The notes: generated by a model not told the origin, from the letters alone. Counted from the stretch's first letter, positions 1 through 9,959 are shown. The stretch: 64,000 nucleotides of DNA from Microbacterium faecale (GCF_014640975.1 NZ_BMHO01000001.1:132133-196132); one strand, 5' to 3'. Made by a program: numbers and translations.

Positions 1-1
1 G

Positions 2-1051
2 AAGGACGTCAAGGTGCTCATCCTCGACGAGCCGACGGCGGCACTCGGCGAATCCGACTCGGAACGCCTGCTCGACCTCGTGCGCGGCTTCCGTGACCAG
101 GGCATCACCTGCATCGTCATCTCGCACCGCCTTCGCGAGGTGCTCTCCGTCGCCGACCGGATCACGGTGATCCGCGACGGAGCGACGATCGAAACCATGC
201 GGCGCGACGACCCCGAAACGAACGAAGGGCGCATCATCCGTGCGATGGTCGGTCGCGACCTCGACAGTCTCTTCCCGCCGCGCGATCCCGATATCGGTGA
301 CGAGCTGTTCCGCGTGGAGGGCTGGACGGTGCACCATCCGACGGATCCCGAGCGGATCGTCGTCGACGACGCGGCCTTCACCGTGCGCGCCGGCGAGATC
401 GTCGGGTTCGCGGGCCTCATGGGCGCGGGACGCACCGAGCTCGCAATGAGCATCTTCGGCGGCTCGTACGGATCCGCTGTCACGGGTCGCGCCTTCAAGG
501 ACGGCACCCGCATCGACGTGCGAACCGTCGACCAAGCGATCCGCCACGGCATCGCGTACGCGACGGAAGACCGCAAGCAGCACGGCCTGAACCTCGTCGC
601 CGATATCCAGGAGAACGTCTCGACGGCGGCGTTGACGCGGCTCTCGCACGGCGGGCTCGTGGATCGCGTGCGCGAGCGGAAGATCGCCGACGCCTTCCGT
701 TACAAGATGAACATCAAGGCGCCGAGCGTTCGCACCATCACGGGCGACCTGTCTGGCGGCAACCAGCAGAAGGTGGTGCTGTCGAAGTGGCTCTTCGCCA
801 ACCCGGATGTGCTGTTCCTCGACGAGCCCACACGCGGCATCGACGTCGGTGCGAAGTACGAGATCTACGGCATCATCAACGAGCTCGCGGCGCAGGGCAA
901 GGCGATCATCGTCATTTCCTCGGAGCTTCCCGAGATCCTCGGTCTCTCCGACCGCATCTACACGATGTCGGAGGGTCGGGTGACCGGCGAAGTCGCCCGC
1001 GAGGACGCCGACCAGGAGCTCCTGATGCATCTCATGACGGCCGGGGCGTAA
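2..1051 (+). CDS. Sugar ABC transporter ATP-binding protein (tandem NBD, 5' truncated)
   Basis: This is the C-terminal part of a two-domain ATPase of the RbsA/XylG/MmsA type, which energises monosaccharide import. The reading frame is already open at base 2, so the gene begins before the window. The fragment enters at the Walker B of the first domain ([10 protein letters not shown]) with its H-loop (VISHRL). The second domain follows with the degenerate P-loop usual for this position ([10 protein letters not shown]), the signature [10 protein letters not shown] and Walker [13 protein letters not shown]. The similarity looks closest to the multiple-monosaccharide (GguA/MmsA) subgroup. A ROK regulator follows 18 nt downstream in the same direction and may control the system. 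The substrate cannot be read from the sequence. Confidence 0.93.
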   Translation, partial: KDVKVLILDEPTAALGESDSERLLDLVRGFRDQGITCIVISHRLREVLSVADRITVIRDGATIETMRRDDPETNEGRIIRAMVGRDLDSLFPPRDPDIGDELFRVEGWTVHHPTDPERIVVDDAAFTVRAGEIVGFAGLMGAGRTELAMSIFGGSYGSAVTGRAFKDGTRIDVRTVDQAIRHGIAYATEDRKQHGLNLVADIQENVSTAALTRLSHGGLVDRVRERKIADAFRYKMNIKAPSVRTITGDLSGGNQQKVVLSKWLFANPDVLFLDEPTRGIDVGAKYEIYGIINELAAQGKAIIVISSELPEILGLSDRIYTMSEGRVTGEVAREDADQELLMHLMTAGA

Positions 1052-1069
1052 TGCGGAGCGCTGACCGAG

Positions 1070-2281
1070 ATGCATGAGGCGGAACGACCGTCGCGGAAGA
1101 GCGTTGCCGCGACGGGGCGGACGACGAACGAGGAGGTCCGCCAGCAGAACCTGTCGGCTGTGCTCACGCTCGTGCACACCGACGGTGCGCTCTCGCGTTC
1201 GGACATCGGATCCGAAACCGGACTGAACCGCTCGACGGTGACGGGGCTGGTCACCGAGCTCATCGAGATCGGCGTCGCGTGCGAGGCGTCGACGACGCCG
1301 ACGGGCCGCGTCGGTCGTCCGTCCCTGGGGGTCGCGGCCGACGACGACGTCGTGGCGCTGAGTATCCGCGTAGAACCCGACGCGATCACGGTCGCGCTCG
1401 TCGGCCTCGGCGGATCCGTGCACTCGCGCGTGCGGCACGACCTCGCGAGCGCGCCGAGCCCGCGTCGCTTCGCGCAGATCACGGCGTCGCTCGTCGACGG
1501 CATGCGTGCCGACATCGACCGTCATTACCGCCTCATCGGTGCCGGGGTCGCGGTGCCCGGTCTCGTCGACCAGTCCGGCGCCGTTCTACTCGCGCCGCCC
1601 CTCGGATGGAAGCGCGAGAACATCCGCGCCCGTCTTGAGGATGCACTGAAGATGCCGGTCACCGTCGGAAACGACGCCAGCATCGGCGCAATGGCGGAGG
1701 CGCGCTTCGGCATCGGCCGCGGCGTCGACAACATGCTCTATCTCGGCGGCTCACTCAACGGCATCGGCGGCGGACTCGTCTTCGACGGAACTCTCCTGCG
1801 CGGCACGTCGGGGTTCGCGGGAGAGCTCGGCCACACCGTCGTCGACCCGATGGGGGCGCGCTGCGCGTGCGGGCGTCGCGGCTGTCTCGGTGCCGAGGTC
1901 TCCCCCGGGCCGATCATGAAGTTGCTCGGTCGCCGCAAGCTCGACGAAGACGACATCGACATCGAGCTCGGCGTCGCGAAGGATCCGAGGGTGACCGCGG
2001 AGCTCACCCGCCAGGTCGGCATCCTTTCGACGGCGCTGACGAACTTCGTCAACGCCTTCGCCCCCGAAGTCGTCGTGCTGTCCGGTTACCTCGGTGTGCT
2101 CTTGGCGACGAGCCGGGAGACGCTGTCGGACGCGGTCCGCGTCGAACCGGTGGGCGCCGAGGGGCGCCAGGTGCGACTCGAGCGGGCGCGGATGCGCTCG
2201 CGCCTCATGCAGATCGCGCCCGCTGAACTCGCGTTCGCGCGGTTGCTCGCGGATCCGGTTGCCCACGCGCCGTCGCGTTGA
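1070..2281 (+). CDS. ROK family transcriptional regulator
   Basis: A 403-residue DNA-binding repressor of the XylR/NagC type. The N-terminal winged helix-turn-helix spans about residues 24-75 (LSRSDIGSETGLNRSTVTGL). The ROK sugar-kinase-like domain follows, with the zinc motif CACGRRGC near residues 265-272 and the GELGH segment that supplies the histidine ligand. The family binds a sugar or sugar phosphate and controls uptake operons. The gene starts 18 nt after the sugar ABC ATPase, suggesting one operon and control of that importer. The ATG start has only a weak, distant GGAG upstream. Confidence 0.9.
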   Translation: MHEAERPSRKSVAATGRTTNEEVRQQNLSAVLTLVHTDGALSRSDIGSETGLNRSTVTGLVTELIEIGVACEASTTPTGRVGRPSLGVAADDDVVALSIRVEPDAITVALVGLGGSVHSRVRHDLASAPSPRRFAQITASLVDGMRADIDRHYRLIGAGVAVPGLVDQSGAVLLAPPLGWKRENIRARLEDALKMPVTVGNDASIGAMAEARFGIGRGVDNMLYLGGSLNGIGGGLVFDGTLLRGTSGFAGELGHTVVDPMGARCACGRRGCLGAEVSPGPIMKLLGRRKLDEDDIDIELGVAKDPRVTAELTRQVGILSTALTNFVNAFAPEVVVLSGYLGVLLATSRETLSDAVRVEPVGAEGRQVRLERARMRSRLMQIAPAELAFARLLADPVAHAPSR

Positions 2282-2301
2282 GGGGCTCTGTCGTCGTGAC
2301 G

Positions 2302-2820
2302 CTATGCCGTGAAAACGGTGTGGAGGTCTCCGGCGACGGCGCGTCCGCCGAGGCCGTCGAGCTCGAGGATCACGGCGGCGCCGGCGACCGTTGCACCGAG
2401 CTGCGTGATGATCTCGCGCGCGGCGGCGATTGTGCCGCCCGTCGCGAGCACGTCGTCGACCAGAAGCACGCGCGCACCCGGCCAGAGCACACCGGGCGCC
2501 TCGATCGTGGCCGTGCCGTACTCGAGCGCGTAGCTGACGGCGGCCGCCGGCCTGGGCAGCTTGCCGGCCTTGCGAATCGGCAGCATCCCCACGCCCTCCA
2601 CCGCGGCGACATAGCCCGCGAGGAGGAAGCCACGTGCCTCGATCCCGCCCACCACGTCGAACTCGCCGCGGAATGGCTCGACGAGAGCCTCGAACGTTGC
2701 GCGCATCGCGCGCGGATCGGCGAGCAACGGCGAGATGTCTCGGAACAGCACGCCGGGCTCGGGATAATCGGGCGTCTCCGCGATGAGCGATTCGGCGTAT
2801 GCGAGGTCGGGGATCGTCAC
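2302..2820 (-). CDS. apt: Adenine phosphoribosyltransferase
   Basis: Purine salvage enzyme converting adenine and PRPP to AMP; 172 residues, normal length. The PRPP-binding motif VLLVDDVLATGGT lies near residues 117-129, and the GIEARGF segment typical of Apt is near residue 60. The GTG start has no Shine-Dalgarno sequence. A TACGCT box (2827-2832) ends 6 nt before it, so the transcript is probably leaderless. The stop faces the ROK gene stop with only 20 nt between them. Confidence 0.95.
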   Translation of the reverse strand: MTIPDLAYAESLIAETPDYPEPGVLFRDISPLLADPRAMRATFEALVEPFRGEFDVVGGIEARGFLLAGYVAAVEGVGMLPIRKAGKLPRPAAAVSYALEYGTATIEAPGVLWPGARVLLVDDVLATGGTIAAAREIITQLGATVAGAAVILELDGLGGRAVAGDLHTVFTA

Positions 2821-2900
2821 GCGACGAGCGTAGCGGAGCGACGTGGACGGATCCCGGGATCGCGAGACGGCCAGCCGCGGGATGCGAGAGAATTGACGGC

Positions 2901-3479
2901 ATGAGCGCGCATCTGCAGGCCGACGCCGATCCCGACCGCTGGGTCCCCATCCGCGGGCGCGGCCTCGCCGGTGGCCGACACCGCAAGGCGGCGATCCGGA
3001 TGCTCACGTCGACCGCCGGTGTCGTGCCCGGGCAGCCCGGATCCGGCGTGATCAACTTCATCGCGACCCGCGCGATCAAGGCGGGCCTGCGGCACGCGAA
3101 CGGGCGCTTCCTCGCCTGGTCGTGGAAGGAAGATCCGTCGGCACTGGCCGCGCTCGCGCAGGCGCAGGAACTCACCCCGAACGTGCGCGCGGCGCGTGCG
3201 TCGATGCCGATGGAGTTCGACGACACCGAGAACTTCTCGAACCCCTACCTCGGTGTCGGCGAGAAGCTGGTCATGGATCAGCCGCAACAGGGACGGACGC
3301 CCTTCGCGACGTACACGTGGGAGACGGGCGGTCACCTCGTCACGCTGCACGCGGTGTCGCCCGACAAGGAGCGGTTCCTCCTCTTCCTCCCCCACCTCGA
3401 CGACCTCGCGCGGTCGCTGCGCTGGATCGAAGACGTCGAAGTGGGCGAGTCGAACGTGCTGCGCCTCCCGCCAGCCTGA
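2901..3479 (+). CDS. Conserved hypothetical protein (192 aa)
   Basis: An uncharacterised soluble protein of about 192 residues with no signal peptide or membrane segment. It contains the stretches RHRKAAIRMLTST and TYTWETGGHLVTLHAVSP but no catalytic motif I recognise. The ATG at 2901 is chosen because a GAGAAT box ends 7 nt before it, as in the leaderless genes of this window; upstream in-frame starts would overlap the apt promoter. It is followed at once by a long perfect palindrome. No function can be assigned. Confidence 0.75.
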   Translation: MSAHLQADADPDRWVPIRGRGLAGGRHRKAAIRMLTSTAGVVPGQPGSGVINFIATRAIKAGLRHANGRFLAWSWKEDPSALAALAQAQELTPNVRAARASMPMEFDDTENFSNPYLGVGEKLVMDQPQQGRTPFATYTWETGGHLVTLHAVSPDKERFLLFLPHLDDLARSLRWIEDVEVGESNVLRLPPA

Positions 3480-3490
3480 CAGGCGCTTCA

Positions 3491-3541
3491 CCTTCCACGA
3501 ATGCACCGAAAAGCGTCGCTTTTCGGTGCATTCGTGGAAGG
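3491..3541. repeat. Long perfect intergenic palindrome, family A copy 1
   Basis: Two perfect 25-bp arms (3491-3515 and 3517-3541) around a single central base. The arm core TTCCACGAATGCACC recurs at 13806-13858 and 14923-14986. It sits 11 nt after the stop of the preceding gene and could end transcription, but has no U-tract. See findings. Confidence 0.9.
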
Positions 3542-3569
3542 TTGGGGTGTCCGCTCAGCGGGTGCTCCT

Positions 3570-3612
3570 CGCGCGGTCGTGCCCTCATGGGGGATGAGGA
3601 CACGACCGCGCG
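3570..3612. terminator. Probable terminator of the giant surface-protein gene
   Basis: A perfect 12-bp stem (CGCGCGGTCGTG at 3570-3581, its complement at 3601-3612) with a nested CTCAT/ATGAG stem in the loop. It lies 5 nt past the stop codon of the minus-strand surface protein gene. It is unrelated in sequence to the repeat families. Confidence 0.7.
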
Positions 3613-3617
3613 AAGCC

Positions 3618-6600
3618 TCAGGCGTCCACCTGCTCCTTCCGGCGACGGGCGATGAAGACCGCGCCGAGTCCGGCGGCGAGGAGCAGTGCGGCGATCGCGC
3701 CGAGGCCGAGCGCCAGTTCCTCACCCGTCGGGTTCAGAGGGTCCTCCGGAGCCGGAGTCTCCTCCGGTGCCGGGGTGTCCTCCGGTGCCGGAGTGTCTTC
3801 CGGCGCCGGGGTCTCCTCGGGCTCCGGAGTCTCCTCCGGTGCCGGCGGCTCCTCCGTCGGGTGCTGAGTGCAGTGGTCGCTTCCGACCTCGCACTCGGCA
3901 GACGGCTCCTCGCCGGTGACCGTCACGACGTTGCCGAGGACGTGGTCGCCCTGTTCGGCGTAATCGCGCACCTCGACGGCATACGTCACCGTCACCACCT
4001 GCTGGCCCGCCAGCTCACCCGAAACCGTGAACTGCTCGTCGCGCACCTCCGAGGCCGTGAGCGCCTCATCAGACGACTGCGGCTCCTGCACGAGATCCGC
4101 GTCATCCAGCACGCCCGCCATGTGGTCGGTGTACGAGATGTCTGCCGATCCCTCGCCCTCGTTCTCGAACGTGAGCGTGTAGGTGACGATCTGGCCGTCC
4201 TCCACCGCGATGCCATTCTCCGGGTCGGCGGTCTTGGAGACCGAGACGTTCGAGACGGCGTTCGAGGTGCAGTCCTCTCCGTCAGAGCACACGGGCTCCG
4301 CAGGCGGCTCCTCTTCGGGATCCATGAGGAAGTTCGCCAGCTGGCTGTCGCCGAGCTGGTCAGCGGCCTTCACGGCGACGGTGTAGGTCACCGTGACCGT
4401 CTGACCCGGCTGCAGCTCGCCGGTGATCGCGAACCGGTTGTTCTCGATCTCCGACACGCTCAGGGCGTCGTCAGAAGCCGACGGCTGGACGGTCACGTCG
4501 GCGTCGTCGAGCACGTGCGTCAGGTCGTCGACCCGGTTCACGTCCACCGGCGCGCTGCCGGTGCTCTCGAACGTCAGCGTGTAGGTCAGCTCCTGGCCAG
4601 GCTGCACGGCCGTTCCCGTCGCCGGGTTCACGGACTTGGAGTCCTCAAGCCGCGGCGCGGTGTTCGTGGTGCAGTCCTCGTCGCCGGGCTCGCACACGCT
4701 CGGATCCTCCGGAGTGTCCTCGTCGGGGTCGAGGAGGACGTTGCCGAGAACGGTGTCGCCCATGGCATCGGCCGGCTTCACCGTCACCGTGTAGGTGACC
4801 GTGACCATCTGCCCGGGCTCGAGCTCGCCGACGATCGAGAAGCGACCGTCCTCGATCTCCGAGACCGCCAGCGCCTCATCCGACGACACCGGTGCGGTGG
4901 TGACGTCAGCGTCGTCGAGCACGTGAGTCAGGTCGTCGACCCGGTCCACGTCACCCGGTGCGGCGCCGATGTTCTGGAACGTCAGCGTGTAGGTCAGCTC
5001 CTGACCAGGCTGCACGACAGTGCCCGACTCCGGATCCACTGACTTCGCGTCGATGATCCTCGGCGCGAGGTTCGTCGTGCAGTCCTCGTCGCCCGGCTCG
5101 CACACCGTCGGGTCTTCAGGCGTGTCGCCGTCCGGCCCCATCAGGAAGTTCGCCAGCACGGCGTCGCCCATCTCGTCGACCGGCTTGACCGTCGCGGAGT
5201 ACGTCACCGTGACCGTCTGTCCGGCCTCGAGCTCGCCGACGATCGAGAACCGTCCATCCTCGATCTCCGAGACCGCCAGTGCGTCGTCCGAGGCGGACGG
5301 CTGCACCGTCACGTCGGCGTCGTCGAGCAGGTGCGTCAGGTCATCGACCCGGTCCACATCGCCCGCAGCGGCTCCGTTGTTCGTGAACGTCAGCGTGTAC
5401 TGCAGCTCATCACCCGAGACGACCGTGGATCCGGAGTCCGGGTCCACCGACTTCGCGTCGACGATTTCCGGCACGTAGTTCACCGTGCACAGCGGGTCGT
5501 CCTCATCGCACACATCGCCGTCACCGGGCGGGGTGTTCGTCGGGAAGACGACGTTGCCGAGCGTGTGGTCGCCACGCTCACCGTCGGGCAGCACGCGCAC
5601 GGTGTACGACACCGTGGCCGACTCACCGTTCGGCAGCAGTCCGCTGACCGAGAACTGGCCGTCCTCGACCTCCGTCACCTCGAGCATCCCGGGGTCGGAA
5701 GAGACGGGAGCAACGATGAGCTCCGCGTCGTCGAGCACGCCCGAGAGGTCGTCCGTCCAGGACACGATGTCCGCGGGAGCGGATCCGGTGCTGTCGAACG
5801 TGATGCTGTACGTCAGCTCCTGACCTGCGACGACAGTGCTGCCGTCCTCGGGGTCGACGTCCTTCGTCACCGTGTACTGACCACCGGGGATGTTGACGAG
5901 GCCACAGGGCTCGCCCGTCACCGGGTCGCGACCATCGGCATCGCGCGGGTCGCAGACCGGCTTCTCGCCCGGGTTCTCGGGGTCGAACGGCTGCCACGCG
6001 ACGTTCGAGAGCATGGCATCGCCCTCGGCCGTGTAGGTCACCTGGTAGGTGATCGTCACCGTCTCGTCGACGCCCAGAGCGCCCGCCCAGCTGAGGCGGC
6101 CGTCCTCGAGCGCGGCGTCGGCACCGGTGCTGGTGGTGATCGAGCCGTCCACGAAGGTGGCGTCGTCGAGCACGTCGGTCATGTCGTCCAGAACCACGGC
6201 GGGTGCCTCGTCCGTGTAGACGCCGGGGCCGACGTTCGTCGCCGTGACCTCGTAGGTCACCGTCTCGCCCACGCGAGGCAGCTCCGTGAAGTCAGCGGAC
6301 TTCTCGACCTCGAGCTCCGGAAGGAGATTCGTGATCGTGACGCAGTCGGGGTCACCCGGCTCGCACTCCGGAGTGGTCGGCGGGTCGTCGCCCGGAGGCT
6401 CCTCCGCGTGCCACACCGTGTTGCGCACGGTGTTGTTGCCGTCCGATCCGAGCACGACCTGGTATTCGATCGTCACCGTCTCGCCGGCGCCAAGCGGGCC
6501 GACCCAGCTGAGCAGTTCGAAGTCGCTGTCGAAGGTCGCCTCGACATCGGCCGGCTCACCCGCGATGGACGTGACGATGGATCCGTCGACGAATGTCGCA

Positions 6601-9600
6601 TCGTCGAGCACACCGGACAGGTCGTCCAGGATCACCGCGGGGGTGTCATCCGTGTACGGATCCGTGCCGGGGTTGGTCGCGGTCACCGTGTACGTGACCG
6701 TGTCGCCAGGACGCGAGGCGTCCGAGAAGTCAGACTCCTTGGTCAGCTCGATGTCGCGGTCAACCACCTCGACGGTGTAGTCCTCGACTTCACCGGCCGA
6801 GGCCTCGCCCGTCGGAAGGAACTCGGTGACACCGGTCGGGAAGAGCCGGAATCGCGCGTACGTGTCCTCGGTCGTCGTGGCTTCGCCGAACGTCAGCGTG
6901 TACGACCCGGAGCCACTGTTTGCGGGCACATCCGCGGTGACGAGCTCGCCGTCATCGAACGTGCCGCTGCCGTCGAGGTCCACCCAGGCGGCGATCGTGG
7001 CCGCGTCGTCGGTGTTGTTGACGGCCGTCACGTCGACGTCGGTGGTGCCCGTCGTCGACACGGCGATCGGAGCGGTCACGCCGTCCTCGTCCGCAGCGCG
7101 GTTGTCATCGTCGCCCCTCGCGTCCGCCGACGGCTGCCCGTCGGGATCGAAGTCGATGAGATCGCCGAGCGTGAGGCCCGACGTCAGGACGTGGCGAGCG
7201 CCGTCGTCCTCCAGCATCGTGCCGTAGGAAGCCGGCGCGTCACCGAAGTCGAAACACGACGGCTCGATCGCGAGGTCGCCGTCGCCGTCGAACCCGAAAC
7301 CGGAATTGGATCCGCCCTGCCAGTCGGATTCGAACGTGGCGATGTCCTCCAGCACGATCTGGAAGCGGCTCTCCGGGTTGCCGTTCCACTGGCCGGATCC
7401 GCGGAAACGGACCTCGCCAGCTTCTTCCGTGATCTGAACGGCGCTGCCCTCCGTGACGGCATAGCTCGCCAGGTCTGCGGCGGCGAAGGTCCCGATCTCG
7501 CCCGTGTCCATGTCGCTCACCGTGTAGGCGGCGTTGACACCGATCGGCTCTTCGGTGCCCGCGACGAAGAAGCTGTAGCGCAGCGAGGCGTTGCCCTCAA
7601 TCTGCCAGTTCGCGTCGTCCTCGCCGAAGATCCCTCCGCTGCCGCGACGGATGGCGTTCGTCCATCCGTCGAGCACCTCGACGAACATGTCGACAGCCTG
7701 CCCGTTCACGACGCTGACGTCACCGAACAGTGCCGTCGTGCCGGCGCCGCCGTCGCCGCTTCGCTCGACAGGATCGCTGAAAGTGAAGGCGTAGTGCTCC
7801 GTATCCGAAGCCGTGCACCCGTTCGGCGTCAGCACGCGCTCGACGAGCACGCGGTAGTCCTCCACCTCGCCGTCGGGCGCAGGCCCGGTGGGAGCGGCGA
7901 CCGCGTCGGCATCCGTGCTGTAGCGCACGCGGACCATCGATGAGATGTCATCCGGGTTGTCGCGCATCTCGAACGTCAGCTCGTTCGCTCCGGCAGCCAC
8001 TGGCTCCGAGCTCACGACGCGCTCGTCGTTGCCGAACGTACCGTCGAGATCCCAGTCGACCCACACCGACACGAACCCGTCCGCGGTCGCGGTGACCTCG
8101 AGGGTGTTCGTGATGCCAGCGAGCGACACCGGGTCGGTTCCGGTGCGGATCACCGCGTTGCCGTACCCGAGCTGCGGGTTGAAGACGACACCGTCCTCGT
8201 CCGCGCCGTCACCGTCCGCGTTGGGGCTCGGCTGTCCGTCTTCCTCAGCATCGATCGACTCACCGAGCATGACGGGAGCCGTCAGGGCGTCCTCGTCGTA
8301 GTCGGGGATGAGGTGGCGTGCACCGTCGTCGGTGCGCAGCGTGCCGTACGACTCCGGCGCGTCACCGAAATCGATCGCAGGCTCGATGGCACACGTCTCG
8401 GCGGTGTCGCTGTCGTTGTCGACGACATCATCGCGTTCGTTACCGATCACGGTCGCGGTGTTCTCGGTGCACTCGCCAGCGGCGAGGTTCGACTCGGCCA
8501 CGATCGTGAACGTGTACTCGGCACCGCCCTCAAGTCGGCCGCCCGTCACCGTGAGCTGACGCGTCTCCTCGTCGTATGCGTTCGAGACCTCCTCGACGAC
8601 GGCGGGTTCGCCGAGACCCTCGGGGATCACGTCGGTGACCGACCATCCGCTCGAGGCCGCGTCGCTCAGGTTGCGCACCGTGATCGAGTACTGCACCTGG
8701 TCATCGACGAGGTGCGTCGCTGCGGAGGTCTTCTCCACGGCGAGATCGACGGGAAGGCCGGGAACCATCGTGCCGTCATTGATCGACGATGCGGGCCCCT
8801 CCGAGACCGAGATCAGCTCTACGGTCGGCTGAGCCGCCGCGACATCGCTGATCGCGAACTGGTAGACCGCGCCAGTGGCGTTGTCCGAGAACCCGAGGTT
8901 GCCGTTTCCGAACGTCCACCCCGCGCCGAAGCCGATGCTCGAGGGCTCAGCGATCGAGCCGGGAAAAACCGTCAGGCCGCCGTCGGCCATGTTCACGCGG
9001 ATGAGCTGACCCTGGAGGTTCAGAGCCCAGGCGAACCCCGCCGCGAACGTGAAGTCGGGCGCCGCGAAGCTCGCCGCCAGTGCTACTTCGCCCGCGCCTT
9101 CGCCGGTCGCGAGGTCGATGCGATAGGCGACGTTGGAGTTCTGTTGAATGATGTAGTAATAGCCGTCGTCACCGACGGCACCCGCCTGGAAGTTCGACCC
9201 CCCGGACGGCCCAACGAACGTTTCGCTGCCGACGCGCTCGATCACACCTTCCTGACCGACGCGCACAAGTGAACCGCTGGGAATCTCAGCGTTCCCGCCC
9301 GACACGATCGCGTAGATGTACCCGCTGGCCTCGTCGTACCCGATCCCGTTGTACGTGACGTCCTGAACGTCGCCTTCTGGTGTGAAAGAGAACGTTCCGT
9401 CGGGGTTCGCGAGTGAGCGATAGAGCTGAGTCGTGCTGCCCTGGGAGATGAAGATCGTCGGATCGGCCGGGTCGAACGCATCGCCCGGCGCGGCGGCCGC
9501 GGGAGTGGCGACCGCTGTTCCGAGAAGAGGGATCACGAGACCGAGCGCAAGTGCGAACGCCGTGTGTCGTCGTGCGGAGCGTCGCACGTCCCTCGAGGGT

Positions 9601-9668
9601 TCGCCATTTCTCGGCGAAGACGACCACCACGCGCGCCCTCCGCGGGAACGCTGTGTTCTTGACAGCAA
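3618..9668 (-). CDS. Giant repeat-containing cell-surface protein (about 2016 aa)
   Basis: Secreted, envelope-anchored protein. The start is taken as TTG at 9668, with AGGAG 6 nt upstream. GTG at 9587 would give a more usual signal peptide but has a poor ribosome site. The signal peptide ends near residue 60 (ATPAAAA). Then come a propeller-like N-terminal domain (about 68-270), a DUF11-type domain (about 300-400), a GEVED domain (DFGDAPESYG, about 428-570), a region I cannot name, a second GEVED domain (DFGDAPASYG, about 806), and seven DUF11/DUF7927-like beta-sandwich repeats (about 966-1930). A proline/glutamate stalk, LNPTG, a hydrophobic segment and RRRKEQ close the protein. The architecture resembles fibrillar adhesins; LNPTG departs from canonical LPxTG. 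Adhesion is an inference. Confidence 0.87.
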   Translation of the reverse strand: MLSRTQRSRGGRAWWSSSPRNGEPSRDVRRSARRHTAFALALGLVIPLLGTAVATPAAAAPGDAFDPADPTIFISQGSTTQLYRSLANPDGTFSFTPEGDVQDVTYNGIGYDEASGYIYAIVSGGNAEIPSGSLVRVGQEGVIERVGSETFVGPSGGSNFQAGAVGDDGYYYIIQQNSNVAYRIDLATGEGAGEVALAASFAAPDFTFAAGFAWALNLQGQLIRVNMADGGLTVFPGSIAEPSSIGFGAGWTFGNGNLGFSDNATGAVYQFAISDVAAAQPTVELISVSEGPASSINDGTMVPGLPVDLAVEKTSAATHLVDDQVQYSITVRNLSDAASSGWSVTDVIPEGLGEPAVVEEVSNAYDEETRQLTVTGGRLEGGAEYTFTIVAESNLAAGECTENTATVIGNERDDVVDNDSDTAETCAIEPAIDFGDAPESYGTLRTDDGARHLIPDYDEDALTAPVMLGESIDAEEDGQPSPNADGDGADEDGVVFNPQLGYGNAVIRTGTDPVSLAGITNTLEVTATADGFVSVWVDWDLDGTFGNDERVVSSEPVAAGANELTFEMRDNPDDISSMVRVRYSTDADAVAAPTGPAPDGEVEDYRVLVERVLTPNGCTASDTEHYAFTFSDPVERSGDGGAGTTALFGDVSVVNGQAVDMFVEVLDGWTNAIRRGSGGIFGEDDANWQIEGNASLRYSFFVAGTEEPIGVNAAYTVSDMDTGEIGTFAAADLASYAVTEGSAVQITEEAGEVRFRGSGQWNGNPESRFQIVLEDIATFESDWQGGSNSGFGFDGDGDLAIEPSCFDFGDAPASYGTMLEDDGARHVLTSGLTLGDLIDFDPDGQPSADARGDDDNRAADEDGVTAPIAVSTTGTTDVDVTAVNNTDDAATIAAWVDLDGSGTFDDGELVTADVPANSGSGSYTLTFGEATTTEDTYARFRLFPTGVTEFLPTGEASAGEVEDYTVEVVDRDIELTKESDFSDASRPGDTVTYTVTATNPGTDPYTDDTPAVILDDLSGVLDDATFVDGSIVTSIAGEPADVEATFDSDFELLSWVGPLGAGETVTIEYQVVLGSDGNNTVRNTVWHAEEPPGDDPPTTPECEPGDPDCVTITNLLPELEVEKSADFTELPRVGETVTYEVTATNVGPGVYTDEAPAVVLDDMTDVLDDATFVDGSITTSTGADAALEDGRLSWAGALGVDETVTITYQVTYTAEGDAMLSNVAWQPFDPENPGEKPVCDPRDADGRDPVTGEPCGLVNIPGGQYTVTKDVDPEDGSTVVAGQELTYSITFDSTGSAPADIVSWTDDLSGVLDDAELIVAPVSSDPGMLEVTEVEDGQFSVSGLLPNGESATVSYTVRVLPDGERGDHTLGNVVFPTNTPPGDGDVCDEDDPLCTVNYVPEIVDAKSVDPDSGSTVVSGDELQYTLTFTNNGAAAGDVDRVDDLTHLLDDADVTVQPSASDDALAVSEIEDGRFSIVGELEAGQTVTVTYSATVKPVDEMGDAVLANFLMGPDGDTPEDPTVCEPGDEDCTTNLAPRIIDAKSVDPESGTVVQPGQELTYTLTFQNIGAAPGDVDRVDDLTHVLDDADVTTAPVSSDEALAVSEIEDGRFSIVGELEPGQMVTVTYTVTVKPADAMGDTVLGNVLLDPDEDTPEDPSVCEPGDEDCTTNTAPRLEDSKSVNPATGTAVQPGQELTYTLTFESTGSAPVDVNRVDDLTHVLDDADVTVQPSASDDALSVSEIENNRFAITGELQPGQTVTVTYTVAVKAADQLGDSQLANFLMDPEEEPPAEPVCSDGEDCTSNAVSNVSVSKTADPENGIAVEDGQIVTYTLTFENEGEGSADISYTDHMAGVLDDADLVQEPQSSDEALTASEVRDEQFTVSGELAGQQVVTVTYAVEVRDYAEQGDHVLGNVVTVTGEEPSAECEVGSDHCTQHPTEEPPAPEETPEPEETPAPEDTPAPEDTPAPEETPAPEDPLNPTGEELALGLGAIAALLLAAGLGAVFIARRRKEQVDA
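3745..3855 (-). repeat. Short tandem repeat coding a Pro-Glu-Thr stalk
   Basis: Back-to-back 18-21 bp units encode repeated PEETPAPEDTPAP-type sequence just before the C-terminal anchor of the giant surface protein. This is a typical wall-spanning linker and a likely site of length change by slippage. Confidence 0.8.
4245..5880 (-). repeat. Tandem array of about 400-bp domain repeats
   Basis: Inside the giant surface gene, units beginning near 5878, 5465, 5055, 4655 and 4245 (minus strand) encode domains opening with variants of DAKSVDPxSG and containing DDLTHVLDDADV and LAVSEIEDGRFS. The units starting at 5465, 5055 and 4655 are nearly identical in long stretches of DNA, which points to recent duplication or gene conversion. 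Confidence 0.85.
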
Positions 9669-9959
9669 GAATCTCTCCTCTCGTTCAGGGCACGCCGACG
9701 ACGCGAACGACCGGCGTGCACCCGACGTATGTCGCGCGAGATATGACGCACGGGACCGACGGGATCCACTCGCGATTGAAGCGCGGCGCCCGGGACTCTC
9801 ATAGCGGTCGACCGGAATTTCACCCCGCGCTTCACCCCGCGCGACATCCGACGTCTCCGTGATTAGAATTGGCCGCTCTGGGCCATTTACGCGGCGAGCT
9901 GCTCCACATCTTGCACGGCGGTCGCGAGGGCGCGGAGAGTCACAGCGAGGGAGACATCC
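9669..9959. other. Divergent intergenic region, surface protein / LuxR regulator
   Basis: These 291 bp hold the start regions of two divergent genes. I see a tandem direct repeat of TTCACCCCGCGC (9819-9830 and 9831-9842), a TAGAAT box at 9864-9869 that could be the -10 of the regulator gene, and a small dyad TGGCC/GGGCCA at about 9873-9888. The direct repeat may be a regulator site; no known binding motif is recognised. Confidence 0.4.

Noticed and set aside
3745..3855. Short regularly spaced repeats that look CRISPR-like
   Set aside because: The repeats encode an in-frame Pro-Glu-Thr stalk of a surface protein; there are no unique spacers and no cas genes.
5331..7943. An 870-codon open frame on the plus strand, and other long ones at 3501-5042 and 8313-9272
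   Set aside because: They are antisense to the giant surface protein; their content is Arg/His/Val-rich shadow sequence produced by GC-biased third positions, without domains or ribosome sites.
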